This document shows, one piece after another, positions 34,076 through 42,512 of a stretch of 44,943 nucleotides of DNA; position 1 is the first letter of the stretch, and each line of letters opens with the position of its first letter. A program made the translations under genes and the position numbers. The notes beneath the pieces are model-generated. The model saw only the letters and a program-made list of their open reading frames with translations. It was not told the origin of the DNA and made no database searches. The stretch is from contig JAUHZT010000009.1 in assembly GCA_030425905.1 (NCBI GenBank), forward strand, positions 1-44,943, in the 5' to 3' direction. This stretch comes from Gammaproteobacteria bacterium (GTDB lineage: Bacteria; Pseudomonadota; Gammaproteobacteria; Steroidobacterales; Woeseiaceae).

Positions 34076-35227
34076 ATAGCAAGCTCGGGAACAAATTGCC
34101 TGAATTGCGGCGCCCCGCTGGCGGGACAATACTGCGGCCAGTGCGGTCAGCGTGCCACGTCGCGCCTGATCAGTGTCGTGGAATTGCTGCGCGACGCATT
34201 TGGCGACATGTTCGAACTGGATTCGAGGCTCTGGCGTACGCTGCTGCCCCTGCTGGCGAAACCCGGCCAGCTCACACAGGACTACCTGGAGGGCCGCCGT
34301 GCCCGCTACATGCCGCCGTTTCGCATGTACCTGGTATTCAGCCTCGTGTTCTTCCTCGTCGCCTTTTTTGATCCAAAAGACGACCTTGCAATCCTGTTTG
34401 AAGACGACCCCGCGGCACTCGTTGAGACGGATGACGTCACTGACGATACACGCCGCAAGGAAACGCAGGACGCGCTGAACACGCTCATTAGCGAAGGCGT
34501 TATTGACGAATCGATGGTGGGGCCCGGTCGCCTGATTGATCTGGGCCCTCAAAGCGCTGGAGCCGCAGCGCCTGAAGCGGCGGCAGACGGCTCCACGGCG
34601 GCATCGCAGGGCATCAACCTGACCGTGACAATTCCGGACGAAGCGGAGTCTGGCGCAGCGGAGCAGAAAGACGGTCTGCAGGTAAACCTCTTTGACGATG
34701 TCGGATTCGACTGCAGCGACAATTCGGTGAGTGTCGAATCGGCGCCTCCATGGGTGCAGAAGCGCCTGACGAAACCGCGCGTCAAGCGACTTTGCGAGCG
34801 CTGGCGGCTGGAGGGCGAGCAGGGCATCGGCGCGGCCATGCTGGACAAGGTCCCCGCCGCGTTGCTGTTACTACTGCCGTTTATGGCGCTGGTTATGAAG
34901 CTGCTGTACCCGCTGTCGCGCCGTTATTATGTCGAACACCTGCTGTTCTTCGTGCATTTCCACGCCTTCTGGTTCCTCCTGCTGACGCTGCAGGTGCTCT
35001 GGTCGCGGTTAATCACCTGGATCGGTCTCAACCAGGCCATTGCGGTGCTGCCCATCATCGCCACCTCTTTCTATGCCGCCGTGTACCTGTACCTTTCGAT
35101 GCGCCGCGTCTACGGCCAGGGCCGCATTCTGACCTTCCTGAAGTTCATTATCCTGAATATAATCTACACAATCGGATTCGCTTTCGTTTTGCTGGGCGCC
35201 TTGCTGCTTGCTGCCTTTGCTCTCTAA
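34076..35227 (+). CDS. DUF3667-type zinc-ribbon membrane protein with non-canonical start
   Basis: 383 residues if read from ATA at 34076. The first start of normal type in frame is the GTG at 34178, but the frame upstream of it encodes a perfect zinc ribbon (CLNCGAPLAGQYCGQCGQ), which belongs to this family from memory. Between the in-frame stop at 34061-34063 and the ribbon only ATA, ACG or CTG could initiate; AGGA lies 8 nt before the ATA. An ATG at 34071 is out of frame and meets TAG after two codons. After the ribbon come an amphipathic segment, a membrane helix (near 90-105), an acidic soluble loop, then four helices to the C-terminus. Function unknown. Confidence 0.7.
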   Translation: MASSGTNCLNCGAPLAGQYCGQCGQRATSRLISVVELLRDAFGDMFELDSRLWRTLLPLLAKPGQLTQDYLEGRRARYMPPFRMYLVFSLVFFLVAFFDPKDDLAILFEDDPAALVETDDVTDDTRRKETQDALNTLISEGVIDESMVGPGRLIDLGPQSAGAAAPEAAADGSTAASQGINLTVTIPDEAESGAAEQKDGLQVNLFDDVGFDCSDNSVSVESAPPWVQKRLTKPRVKRLCERWRLEGEQGIGAAMLDKVPAALLLLLPFMALVMKLLYPLSRRYYVEHLLFFVHFHAFWFLLLTLQVLWSRLITWIGLNQAIAVLPIIATSFYAAVYLYLSMRRVYGQGRILTFLKFIILNIIYTIGFAFVLLGALLLAAFAL

Positions 35228-35284
35228 AGCGCCTCTTGAGACCTGTTTCGTGAAAATAAAACCCAGGGCCAATGCAATAAGTAG

Positions 35285-35313
35285 TTGAGCAGATTGCCCC
35301 GGACCACTAAAAT
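35285..35313 (+). promoter_or_regulatory. Promoter of the HMG-CoA synthase gene
   Basis: TTGAGC (35285-35290) and TAAAAT (35308-35313) are 17 nt apart. Transcription would start near 35320, inside the short hairpin CCGGGC/GCCCGG (35317-35335), about 34 nt before the GTG at 35354. This rules out the TTG at 35285 as start codon. Confidence 0.6.
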
Positions 35314-35353
35314 TCCCGGGCTTGTTCTGCCCGGAACCTTAAGAAACACGCCT

Positions 35354-36826
35354 GTGCAAAAACGATCCATCGGAATCAGCGGCCTGGCCGCCTACGTACC
35401 GCCCTACCGGGTCTGGCTCGAAGACTGGTGCGACTGGACTAACAACCAGTGGGCCAAGACGCGTGAGGTTGTAGGGCGCAGCTTCCGTGTGCGCGGGCCG
35501 GACCAAAGCGTCTATACGATGGCGGCCACCGCCGTTTTGCGGCTGATTGACCAGTACGACATCGATCCGAAGCGCGTGAAGTTTCTGGGGCTGGGCACCG
35601 AGTCCAGCACCGACAACTCGGCCGGCGCGATCATTGTCAAAGGCATGGTCGATCGAGCTCTCCTGGCACGCGGCAAGGCGCCGATTTCGCGCAGTTGTGA
35701 AGTGCCCGAGTTCAAACATGCCTGCCTTGGCGGCGTCTATGGGATGAAGGGTGCTATTCGGCACCTGGCACTCGACGGGGCCGGCAGCCAGGCAATCGTC
35801 GTGTGTGCCGATATTGCCGAGTACGCGCGCGGCTCAAGCGGCGAACCCACGCAGGGCGCGGGTGCTGTAGCCATGCTGCTCGAAGAAGACCCGAAACTCG
35901 CGGTGGTGGATCTTGTCGGTTCGGGCTCCGCCTCTGATTACCGCATTATGGACTTTCGCAAGCCCATGCTGCGGTTCTGCGGCCAGGACCGTTCGGAATC
36001 TCACCAGGTACAGGACTTCCCGGTATTCAACGGCAAATACTCCACGACCTGCTACATTGACGAAACCCTGCACGCGCTTAACGACATGTATGAAAAGCGC
36101 AAGCTGAACCCGATCGACTACTTCCGTTCCCTCAAGACCGTGTTCATGCATCGGCCGTATCGCCGCATGCCAGAAACCGGTTTCGCCGTTTCCTACCTGT
36201 TTGCATTGAGCAGCGGTGACGCCGACGATAAGGCCGAGCTCGCGTCTTATTGCTACGAGGCCGGCGTCGATCCACACGCCGTTCGGGCCGAGATGCTGGG
36301 TGAGCCGGTGATCGCCAATTTTGCCAACGCCGAAAGCCTGAATATCGAAGCCTACCCGTTGACGATGGCGGCATTGCGCGCGTTCCGCGCGTCACGTCAT
36401 TACCGTCGCGAGATTCTCGACAAGCTGGCAAGCGGCAGCGACACAATGCTCGACCTGGGCAACCTGTACACTGCCGCCCTGCCCGCCTGGATGGCCGCCG
36501 GATTCGAGCAGGCGCTTGACGAAAATTCCTTGGCCATCGGTGAAGAAGTACTGACCCTGGGGTATGGCAGCGGGGATGCGGCTGAAGTAATTCCGTTCTT
36601 CATGGCGGAGAGCTGGCGCGAAGCTTGCGCGAAAATACGTTTCGCAGACGCCATGCAGCTGACCATCGACCTGAGCGAGGCGCAGTACCATGCGCTGCAC
36701 GACGGTCGGCGCGTTGAAGGGCTCGACTACGTGCCCCGCAATGAGTTCATCATTGACCGGGTGGGCGAGCACAACGAACGGCATTTCGCCGATCTTGGTA
36801 TCGAGTACTACCGCTACGTCGGTTAA
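35354..36826 (+). CDS. mvaS: Hydroxymethylglutaryl-CoA synthase
   Basis: 490 residues from the GTG at 35354. It condenses acetyl-CoA with acetoacetyl-CoA to HMG-CoA, the entry to the mevalonate pathway. IGISGLAAYVPPYRV opens the thiolase fold; LGTESS carries Glu83, HACLGGVYG the catalytic Cys124 and FMHRPYRRMP His266, the expected Glu/Cys/His set. It is about 100 residues longer than the enzymes of Gram-positive cocci, mostly at the C-terminus. Its stop TAA shares the palindromic TTAA with the stop of the convergent idi gene. A PksG-type enzyme of polyketide synthesis is an alternative, but the neighbours argue for mevalonate. Confidence 0.9.
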   Translation: MQKRSIGISGLAAYVPPYRVWLEDWCDWTNNQWAKTREVVGRSFRVRGPDQSVYTMAATAVLRLIDQYDIDPKRVKFLGLGTESSTDNSAGAIIVKGMVDRALLARGKAPISRSCEVPEFKHACLGGVYGMKGAIRHLALDGAGSQAIVVCADIAEYARGSSGEPTQGAGAVAMLLEEDPKLAVVDLVGSGSASDYRIMDFRKPMLRFCGQDRSESHQVQDFPVFNGKYSTTCYIDETLHALNDMYEKRKLNPIDYFRSLKTVFMHRPYRRMPETGFAVSYLFALSSGDADDKAELASYCYEAGVDPHAVRAEMLGEPVIANFANAESLNIEAYPLTMAALRAFRASRHYRREILDKLASGSDTMLDLGNLYTAALPAWMAAGFEQALDENSLAIGEEVLTLGYGSGDAAEVIPFFMAESWREACAKIRFADAMQLTIDLSEAQYHALHDGRRVEGLDYVPRNEFIIDRVGEHNERHFADLGIEYYRYVG

Positions 36827-37398
36827 ACCGTCCGGGTAAAATCCTTTAAACGCTCGCCGTGCGCTTCATTCAGCGCACGCCACTCCAGCTTGAACCAGGG
36901 CGTAAACTGATCCGGCGTGGCGTCCAGTTCCTGCTCCAGCAATCCCGTATCGACAAACCGCAGCGCTTCTATTTCTAGCTCATTCGCCTGCACCGCGTCG
37001 GGCACTCGCCCCAGGTACACGTGGCACAACTCGTGCTCAGCGCCTGCCGCTCCGAAATCGGCCTGGTAGGCAAACTTGTAGATATATTCAAGCTCGCTCT
37101 CGACGTTCAATTCGTCCTGCAATCGCCGACGCGTTGCCACCTCCATCGTTTCGCCACGTCGCGGGTGACTGCAACAGCTATTGGACCAGAAGCCGGGCCA
37201 CAGTCGTTTCGCCGCTGCACGTTTTTGCAGCAGCAGGCGCCCCGCTGAATCGAACAGGAACAGCGAAAAGGCACGGTGCAAAACACCATCGCCATCATGA
37301 CAAGCCGCCTTGCTCAGGTGCCCGGTTTCGTTGTCGTCGCGATCGACGAGGATCAACTCTTCTGCTTCCGAAGATACGATCCGATGCGCGTTGCTCAA
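36823..37398 (-). CDS. idi: Isopentenyl-diphosphate delta-isomerase, type I
   Basis: 191 residues. It interconverts isopentenyl and dimethylallyl diphosphate. The Nudix-like fold has the catalytic Cys76 in NSCCSHP and Glu123 in HELCHVYL; RRGETMEVATRRRLQDEL is the metal-binding Nudix helix region. The ATG overlaps the stop of the reductase-kinase gene as ATGA, so it is the last cistron of the mevalonate operon. An isomerase is essential when precursors come only from the mevalonate route. Confidence 0.95.
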   Translation of the reverse strand: MSNAHRIVSSEAEELILVDRDDNETGHLSKAACHDGDGVLHRAFSLFLFDSAGRLLLQKRAAAKRLWPGFWSNSCCSHPRRGETMEVATRRRLQDELNVESELEYIYKFAYQADFGAAGAEHELCHVYLGRVPDAVQANELEIEALRFVDTGLLEQELDATPDQFTPWFKLEWRALNEAHGERLKDFTRTV

Positions 37399-39608
37399 TG
37401 CTTTTTCCTTGTTTTCGTTTGTAATGCCAAAGTTCTGAAGCCCGCTTCATGCATCGCCCGGCTCACCGCCTCTTGTTTGCCCGGACACAATGCAACGATC
37501 GATCCACCACCGCCTGCGCCCGTCAGTTTCGCGCCGATCGCCCCACTGTGCCGTGCCAGCGCTACCATCGTTTCGAGTTGCGGCGTTGACACCTGCAGCG
37601 CGTTCAGCAAGCCATGGCACATATTCATCAGGCCCCCAAGCTCGGCGTAGTTGCTCGCAAGCAATGCCTCGCTACCGGCGACACTCAATGCATCAATCTC
37701 GTCAAACAGGGACTCGTAAAATGCTTCCTGCTGTTCGCGACGCGCGCGAACAGCCGCAACCTGTTCAATGGTCTGCCCGGCCTGGTCGCCATAAGCAATC
37801 ACCAGCGGCGGCGCGTGTTCGAGTTCCAGAGGTTGCGCCAGCAGCTGGTCCGTTCGTCGAAAGAGCATCGGCTCTGCAAAACAAGCCAGCGTATTGTCGA
37901 CACCGGACGGGGTGCCGTGCGCGAGTTTCTCGCACTCGAATGCAATGCGATTAACCTCATCGTCAGCAATGTCGACGCTGCAGGCGCGCGCAACCGCGCG
38001 TGTAATCGCGACGGCCATCGCAGCCGAAGAACCAAGCCCCATAGCACGTGGCAGCCGCGTGTGCAGTTGTATCGAGACGCGCGCGTCCGGCACACCGAGT
38101 TCAGTGGCAATCAAACGCACTGCGTGCGCGAGGCCGTTGCGCGCATCGGCGGCAACCGACTCACGAATATTCCACTCCGGAATCGTTATCTGCTCGGAAG
38201 AATCAGCCAGAGCCACCGCACTCACTGCGTTCGGGATAGGAATCGCGAGCGCGTGCCGACCATAAACCACCGCGTGCTCACCCAGCAATATGACTTTGCC
38301 TGCGCCCGGCTCACCGGCTTCCCGGACACTGTTTCGAGCTTGCACAATTTCACGCGCCTTCCATTCCTTTACATCACCGTCTTCGAGCAACTCGGCAACC
38401 ACGTCATCGAGCATATCCGGCGAGGCACCGGCGGAAGCCGCCACGCTGCGCGCATGCAGGCGCATGTGCCCAGCCTGGATACCGGCGCCAGCCAGGGCGC
38501 GCAATGCTGCAAAATTCTGCGCCAGCCCGACGGCCGCCATGAGTTCGGCAAGTTCCCGCGCGGAGCTGATACCCGTCATGCGCAAGCAGACCCTGGTTGC
38601 CGGATTGGCGGCGATGGTGCCGCCGACGACACCAGGCTTGAGCGGCACTGTGATCTCACCGACAAGGTCGCCATTCTCCGCACTCTTCCAGCATGTCAGC
38701 GAACGGTATTGCCCGTCGCGGCACGCGAACGCATGCGCGCCTGCTTCGATTGCACGCCAGTCATTGCCGGTCGCAATCACTAGTGGATCGATACCGTTCA
38801 TGATGCCCTTGTTATGGGTCGCCGCGCGGTACGGGTCTGCATGCGCGATCCTGTCTGCGAGTATGATCCCGTCGCGAATCACCGCCGCCTCGCCCGGATC
38901 GTCCGCCAGCACTTTGAGCGGTAGTCGCACGCCGGCTGTAACCAGCGACCTGTCAGTCAGGTTCGATAGAATGCGCAGCGCGATCCGGCCACCGGCTATT
39001 TCCGCAACCTGCGGTGCCAGCGCTTCGCACATTGTATTGACAAGATTGGCGCCCATGGCATCGCAGCTATCGACGTGCAGATGAACGACGAGCAGGTCGC
39101 TGCCGTCGTCCATGCAAAGCTTGCGTATTTCAATTTCCCGGGCGCCACCGCCACGCTCCAGCATCCTGGGGTGCACCGCGTTGGCCGCATCAAGCAGGTG
39201 CGCGGCAGCGCCTTCCAGTGCGGCTTTGGCCTTGTCGGCATCCGTCATTGCGCTAACGTGAATCTGGCCGGTCAACATGGCCGTCTCGGCTGCGGCCGTG
39301 AAGCCACCCGTGCAGCGCGCCATCCGTGCTGCCCCGCTCAGCGCCGCCACGATAGAAGGTTCTTCCACAACCAGCGGCACCAGTCGCTCGACACCGTTGA
39401 CGATAAAGTTCGGCGCGATAGCAAGCGGCAGGGCAAACGTTGCAATCACGTTTTCTATCATCGTGTCCGCCGCGGCGACCGACAGCAGGTGATGACCATT
39501 GCCCAGGCGCCTGGCATCTTCGGCACTCAGCCAGCCTCGCGACTCCAGTTCGCGAATGCGCGCCGCAATGCCCTGACGGTACAGTCCCGGTATGCGTGCA
39601 TCAGGCAT
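37395..39608 (-). CDS. Fused HMG-CoA reductase (class II-like) and mevalonate kinase
   Basis: 737 residues from the ATG at 39608, with GGGAG upstream and an 8-nt overlap with the phosphomevalonate kinase gene. Residues 1 to about 425 are HMG-CoA reductase: ENVIATFALPLAIA holds the catalytic Glu, CDAMGANLVNTM the substrate loop, THNKGIMNGID the lysine, GNDWRAIEAGAH the aspartate and GHMRLHARSVA the C-terminal histidine. From about 430 a GHMP kinase begins without any break: GKVILLGEHAVVYG, PRAMGLGSSAAMAVA and LTGAGGGGS are the three motifs of mevalonate kinase. No stop or good internal start separates the halves. One chain should thus reduce HMG-CoA to mevalonate and phosphorylate it. Confidence 0.93.
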   Translation of the reverse strand: MPDARIPGLYRQGIAARIRELESRGWLSAEDARRLGNGHHLLSVAAADTMIENVIATFALPLAIAPNFIVNGVERLVPLVVEEPSIVAALSGAARMARCTGGFTAAAETAMLTGQIHVSAMTDADKAKAALEGAAAHLLDAANAVHPRMLERGGGAREIEIRKLCMDDGSDLLVVHLHVDSCDAMGANLVNTMCEALAPQVAEIAGGRIALRILSNLTDRSLVTAGVRLPLKVLADDPGEAAVIRDGIILADRIAHADPYRAATHNKGIMNGIDPLVIATGNDWRAIEAGAHAFACRDGQYRSLTCWKSAENGDLVGEITVPLKPGVVGGTIAANPATRVCLRMTGISSARELAELMAAVGLAQNFAALRALAGAGIQAGHMRLHARSVAASAGASPDMLDDVVAELLEDGDVKEWKAREIVQARNSVREAGEPGAGKVILLGEHAVVYGRHALAIPIPNAVSAVALADSSEQITIPEWNIRESVAADARNGLAHAVRLIATELGVPDARVSIQLHTRLPRAMGLGSSAAMAVAITRAVARACSVDIADDEVNRIAFECEKLAHGTPSGVDNTLACFAEPMLFRRTDQLLAQPLELEHAPPLVIAYGDQAGQTIEQVAAVRARREQQEAFYESLFDEIDALSVAGSEALLASNYAELGGLMNMCHGLLNALQVSTPQLETMVALARHSGAIGAKLTGAGGGGSIVALCPGKQEAVSRAMHEAGFRTLALQTKTRKKH

Positions 39609-40506
39609 CGCTGACTCCCTGCGGATCGAGTTGCAGATCAAGTGGCAGGAAACCGGCGGCCCGTGCCTGCGCAACGAATTGATCAAGTATGTCGGTATCG
39701 TTCGACAGCGCTATGCCGATATCGCCGCCGCCAGCCCCACAGGGCTTGTAAGCCAGTCCCAGTGTCTCCGCCGCAATACACAGGGCATCGTGCCCGGCAG
39801 CAAAGACTCCGAGCTGATGGTCGCTGTCGAACTGGCGCAAAGCCGCAAGGTACTCGACATGCGCCGACAGGACGGCAGCACCATTGCCGCTCATCCAGCA
39901 ATCCGCCATCGTTTCGGCAACACTGGCCAACCGGGCCACGCTGTCCTTGTGTTCCTGTCGCTGCAGCTTGTCGATCTTGGCGACAGTGCTTGCGGCGACG
40001 CCGCTCCACAGCACTTTGTAGTGGAGACCGGACGGCCAGGCGAGCGAGCGCCTCCAAACCGGCTCGCGCCGATAACAAAGTAGCCCGCCGGTTACGCTGG
40101 TTGCGATATCAACGCCGCTACCCGCGTCGCCCTGAAAACGCCGGTGTGCGGCATGCGCCACTTGAAGAAGAGCGCCTTCTTCGATTTCGGCTGGCGCGAG
40201 CAACCTGCACAAAGCGACTGTCAAAGCCGCACTGGACCCGATGCCCAGCTTGCGCCCCGAGCGGTCTTGCGCAGAATAAAACGCGTCCGTGTCCTGCAGC
40301 ACGTTGAGTTCAGAGCGCTCGATTCCAAGTTCCTGGCACACCGACGCAAGCAATTGCGTGTCCGTTGCCGAAGGTTGTGGCGTGGTCACTATTGAAGCGA
40401 CGGCGCGACGATTTACGGCCATCGCGATGGCGGGCGCATTGCCCAGCACCGCGTACTCACCGGAAAGTACAATTTTGCCCGGCGCTGTCGCAGTCCCCGA
40501 ACTCAT
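39601..40506 (-). CDS. Phosphomevalonate kinase (GHMP family)
   Basis: 301 residues. It should phosphorylate 5-phosphomevalonate to the diphosphate. TATAPGKIVLSGEYAVL opens the fold, KLGIGSSAALTVAL is the phosphate-binding loop, GDAGSGVDIATSVTGG follows, and KPCGAGGGDIG is motif three. The sequence resembles the bacterial enzymes rather than the unrelated animal type. Its ATG overlaps the decarboxylase stop as ATGA, and its stop lies within the start of the reductase-kinase gene. Phosphomevalonate specificity is inferred: mevalonate kinase is already present in the fused protein. Confidence 0.85.
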   Translation of the reverse strand: MSSGTATAPGKIVLSGEYAVLGNAPAIAMAVNRRAVASIVTTPQPSATDTQLLASVCQELGIERSELNVLQDTDAFYSAQDRSGRKLGIGSSAALTVALCRLLAPAEIEEGALLQVAHAAHRRFQGDAGSGVDIATSVTGGLLCYRREPVWRRSLAWPSGLHYKVLWSGVAASTVAKIDKLQRQEHKDSVARLASVAETMADCWMSGNGAAVLSAHVEYLAALRQFDSDHQLGVFAAGHDALCIAAETLGLAYKPCGAGGGDIGIALSNDTDILDQFVAQARAAGFLPLDLQLDPQGVSDA

Positions 40507-41480
40507 GCGGGTGTCCGCGACTGGTTGCTGATGAGACCGGCTCCCGCGCCGAGTCCGCTTTGCATGAGGGCCTCAACACCGTCAGTTGCACGCAGTGCAG
40601 CGCAAACCCGCTGCTCGGCCTCCGCTGTACACACGGCTTTGACCTGTGGGCCTGCATCGACGGTAAAGAACACCGCTACACCCTCCGCCTGTAACTCGCG
40701 AATGGTTTGCAGGCAGTTCAGCGTTGCGGCATTCCAGTACACCATTGGCGGCCTCGACGCCCACATCACCGAGTGCATTTTCAGGCAGTTGTGTTCCGCG
40801 ATACTCGCCAGATCGCTGAAGTCACGCGTTGACACCGCGCTGCGCGCTGCTGCGAGGTCCTGCTCCTGTTCATCGACCCACCGCTGATAGAACGGCGAGG
40901 TCTTGCGGCTGATTTCCATGGCGTCGCCGGAACTGACTGGCTTCGCAGCCCTGGTGGTGATCGCCACCACCACGCGCAATGGCCAGTCCTCTGCCGCCGC
41001 GAGCGTCGTCACCGACACATCGTTGGCCTCGTTCGACAATTCCGCGAAACCACCGTACAGGGAACGCGCCGCGGAACCCGATGCGCGCCCGGCAAGGCTC
41101 GCCAACTCGGCGATGCTGCGTTCCTTGCCGCTTGCCGAACTCGCCGCTACCGTGAGCGCCGCAAACGCCGATGCGGACGAGGCAAGACCGGCCGCGACCG
41201 GAAAATTACAACGGCTTGCGACCCGTGCACAGAGCCTGTTGGCGCCGGCAACACTATCCAGCGTCCGGCTAATACGCGGCAGCATCGTAATATTGTCAGT
41301 ACCGTTAACCGTCAGCTTGTCGCTGGCCAGCGCCGCATCGAAACGCACGTCCATCTCGGTATACAGGTCAGCCAGCGTAATCGACAGTGAACCGACAGCC
41401 GGCAAATTCCGCGCAACATCGCGCTTACCCCAGTATTTGATCAGGGCGATATTCGGTTGTGCCCTGGCGGTGGCCTGCAT
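40503..41480 (-). CDS. mvaD: Diphosphomevalonate decarboxylase
   Basis: 325 residues from the ATG at 41480, with AGAGGG 7 nt upstream; a longer frame runs into the promoter. It converts mevalonate diphosphate to isopentenyl diphosphate with ATP. The diagnostic N-terminus QPNIALIKYWGKRD is intact. SSASAFAAL is the phosphate loop, GSAARSLYGGFAEL contains the active-site serine/arginine, and VDAGPQVKAVC is the C-terminal motif. It is the first gene of the minus-strand mevalonate operon. Confidence 0.94.
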   Translation of the reverse strand: MQATARAQPNIALIKYWGKRDVARNLPAVGSLSITLADLYTEMDVRFDAALASDKLTVNGTDNITMLPRISRTLDSVAGANRLCARVASRCNFPVAAGLASSASAFAALTVAASSASGKERSIAELASLAGRASGSAARSLYGGFAELSNEANDVSVTTLAAAEDWPLRVVVAITTRAAKPVSSGDAMEISRKTSPFYQRWVDEQEQDLAAARSAVSTRDFSDLASIAEHNCLKMHSVMWASRPPMVYWNAATLNCLQTIRELQAEGVAVFFTVDAGPQVKAVCTAEAEQRVCAALRATDGVEALMQSGLGAGAGLISNQSRTPA

Positions 41481-41516
41481 GCCGGACCCTCTGGCGGCGA
41501 GATCAAAAGGACGCGG

Positions 41517-41522
41517 ATTATA
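41517..41522 (-). promoter_or_regulatory. -10 box of the mevalonate operon promoter
   Basis: A perfect TATAAT on the minus strand lies about 37 nt before the mvaD ATG, in the 120-nt gap divergent from ispA. No convincing -35 box is visible at 16-18 nt, so an activator or weak promoter is possible. Confidence 0.45.
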
Positions 41523-41600
41523 GCCCATCAATCGCAGCACCCGGGCATCGTTAGCGGAGGCACGGCAACGCCGCGCAAATCGTGTAGGCTAGCAAGCCCG

Positions 41601-42509
41601 ATGGCAGCCAGGAACACCGCAGCATTGAGTTTCCACGACCGGATTGACCACTACCTCGAGCGCGTCACGCGCAAGCTGGACGCTGTTTTACCCAGTGAAA
41701 ACGAGCGCCCCGAGCGCCTGCACGAGGCCATGCGCTACGCAGTTTTCAATGGCGGGAAGCGCGTCCGCCCGTTGCTCGTCTATGCAAGCGGCGAATGCCT
41801 GGCCGTCGATGAACGCGTGCTGGATGCGCCCGCGGCTGCGATCGAGCTGATTCACGCGTTTTCGCTGGTACACGATGACTTGCCGGCCATGGACGACGAT
41901 GATTTGCGGCGCGGTAAACCGACCGTACATCGGCAGTTTGACGAGGCCACGGCGATCCTCGCAGCCGACGCCCTGCAACCGCTGGCATTTGCTGTACTGG
42001 CGGATATCGACGGCGTGCCCGCCGAGATTCGTGCCCGTATGGTGCGCCTGGTCGCCGACGCCTGCGGCTCCATCGGCATGACGGGCGGGCAGTCGATTGA
42101 CCTCGCGGCCGAGGGTCAGATCCTCGCAATCGATGAACTGGAGAACATGTACGCGCAGAAAACCGGTGCTTTGATACATGCGTCGGTAATGTCTGCCTGC
42201 CTGCTCAGGAGCGACCTGCCCGCCACCGAGCTTGCCGCGCTCGACGCCTTTTCCCGCGCCGTGGGCATTGCGTTCCAGATCCGCGACGACATTCTCGATA
42301 TCGAGGGCGAGACCGAAGTTATCGGCAAGCCTGTCGGCTCGGACGAAGGGCTGGCGAAAGCGACCTACCCCGGCCAGCTTGGCCTCGAGGTAGCCCGCAA
42401 GCGCTGCGCAGATCTGCTCGAAGGCGCGTTTGCCGAACTCGAGATATTCGGCACTCGTGCGGACTCGTTGCGCTGGCTGGCACGCTACATTGTCGAGCGC
42501 GCGTACTAA
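41601..42509 (+). CDS. ispA: Farnesyl diphosphate synthase (geranyltranstransferase)
   Basis: 302 residues from the ATG at 41601; longer frames run across the divergent promoter. It condenses dimethylallyl and isopentenyl diphosphates to farnesyl diphosphate. GGKRVRPLL is the first conserved region, LVHDDLPAMDDDDLRRG the first Asp-rich motif and FQIRDDILD the second. GMTGGQSIDL lies between them. In many gammaproteobacteria ispA is followed by dxs; here dinB follows 3 nt later, and the mevalonate operon diverges from it. Confidence 0.94.
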   Translation: MAARNTAALSFHDRIDHYLERVTRKLDAVLPSENERPERLHEAMRYAVFNGGKRVRPLLVYASGECLAVDERVLDAPAAAIELIHAFSLVHDDLPAMDDDDLRRGKPTVHRQFDEATAILAADALQPLAFAVLADIDGVPAEIRARMVRLVADACGSIGMTGGQSIDLAAEGQILAIDELENMYAQKTGALIHASVMSACLLRSDLPATELAALDAFSRAVGIAFQIRDDILDIEGETEVIGKPVGSDEGLAKATYPGQLGLEVARKRCADLLEGAFAELEIFGTRADSLRWLARYIVERAY

Positions 42510-42512
42510 ACG

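Noticed and set aside
38290-38340. Separate start for a free mevalonate kinase
   Set aside because: The region before GKVILLGEH has no ATG; the nearest GTG (in REIVQAR) has no ribosome site seen, and the frame is continuous from the reductase.
37614-38783. 389-codon plus-strand frame
   Set aside because: It lies entirely antisense to the reductase-kinase fusion, which has all catalytic motifs; its translation shows no recognisable domain and has the Arg/His-rich composition of GC-rich antisense frames.
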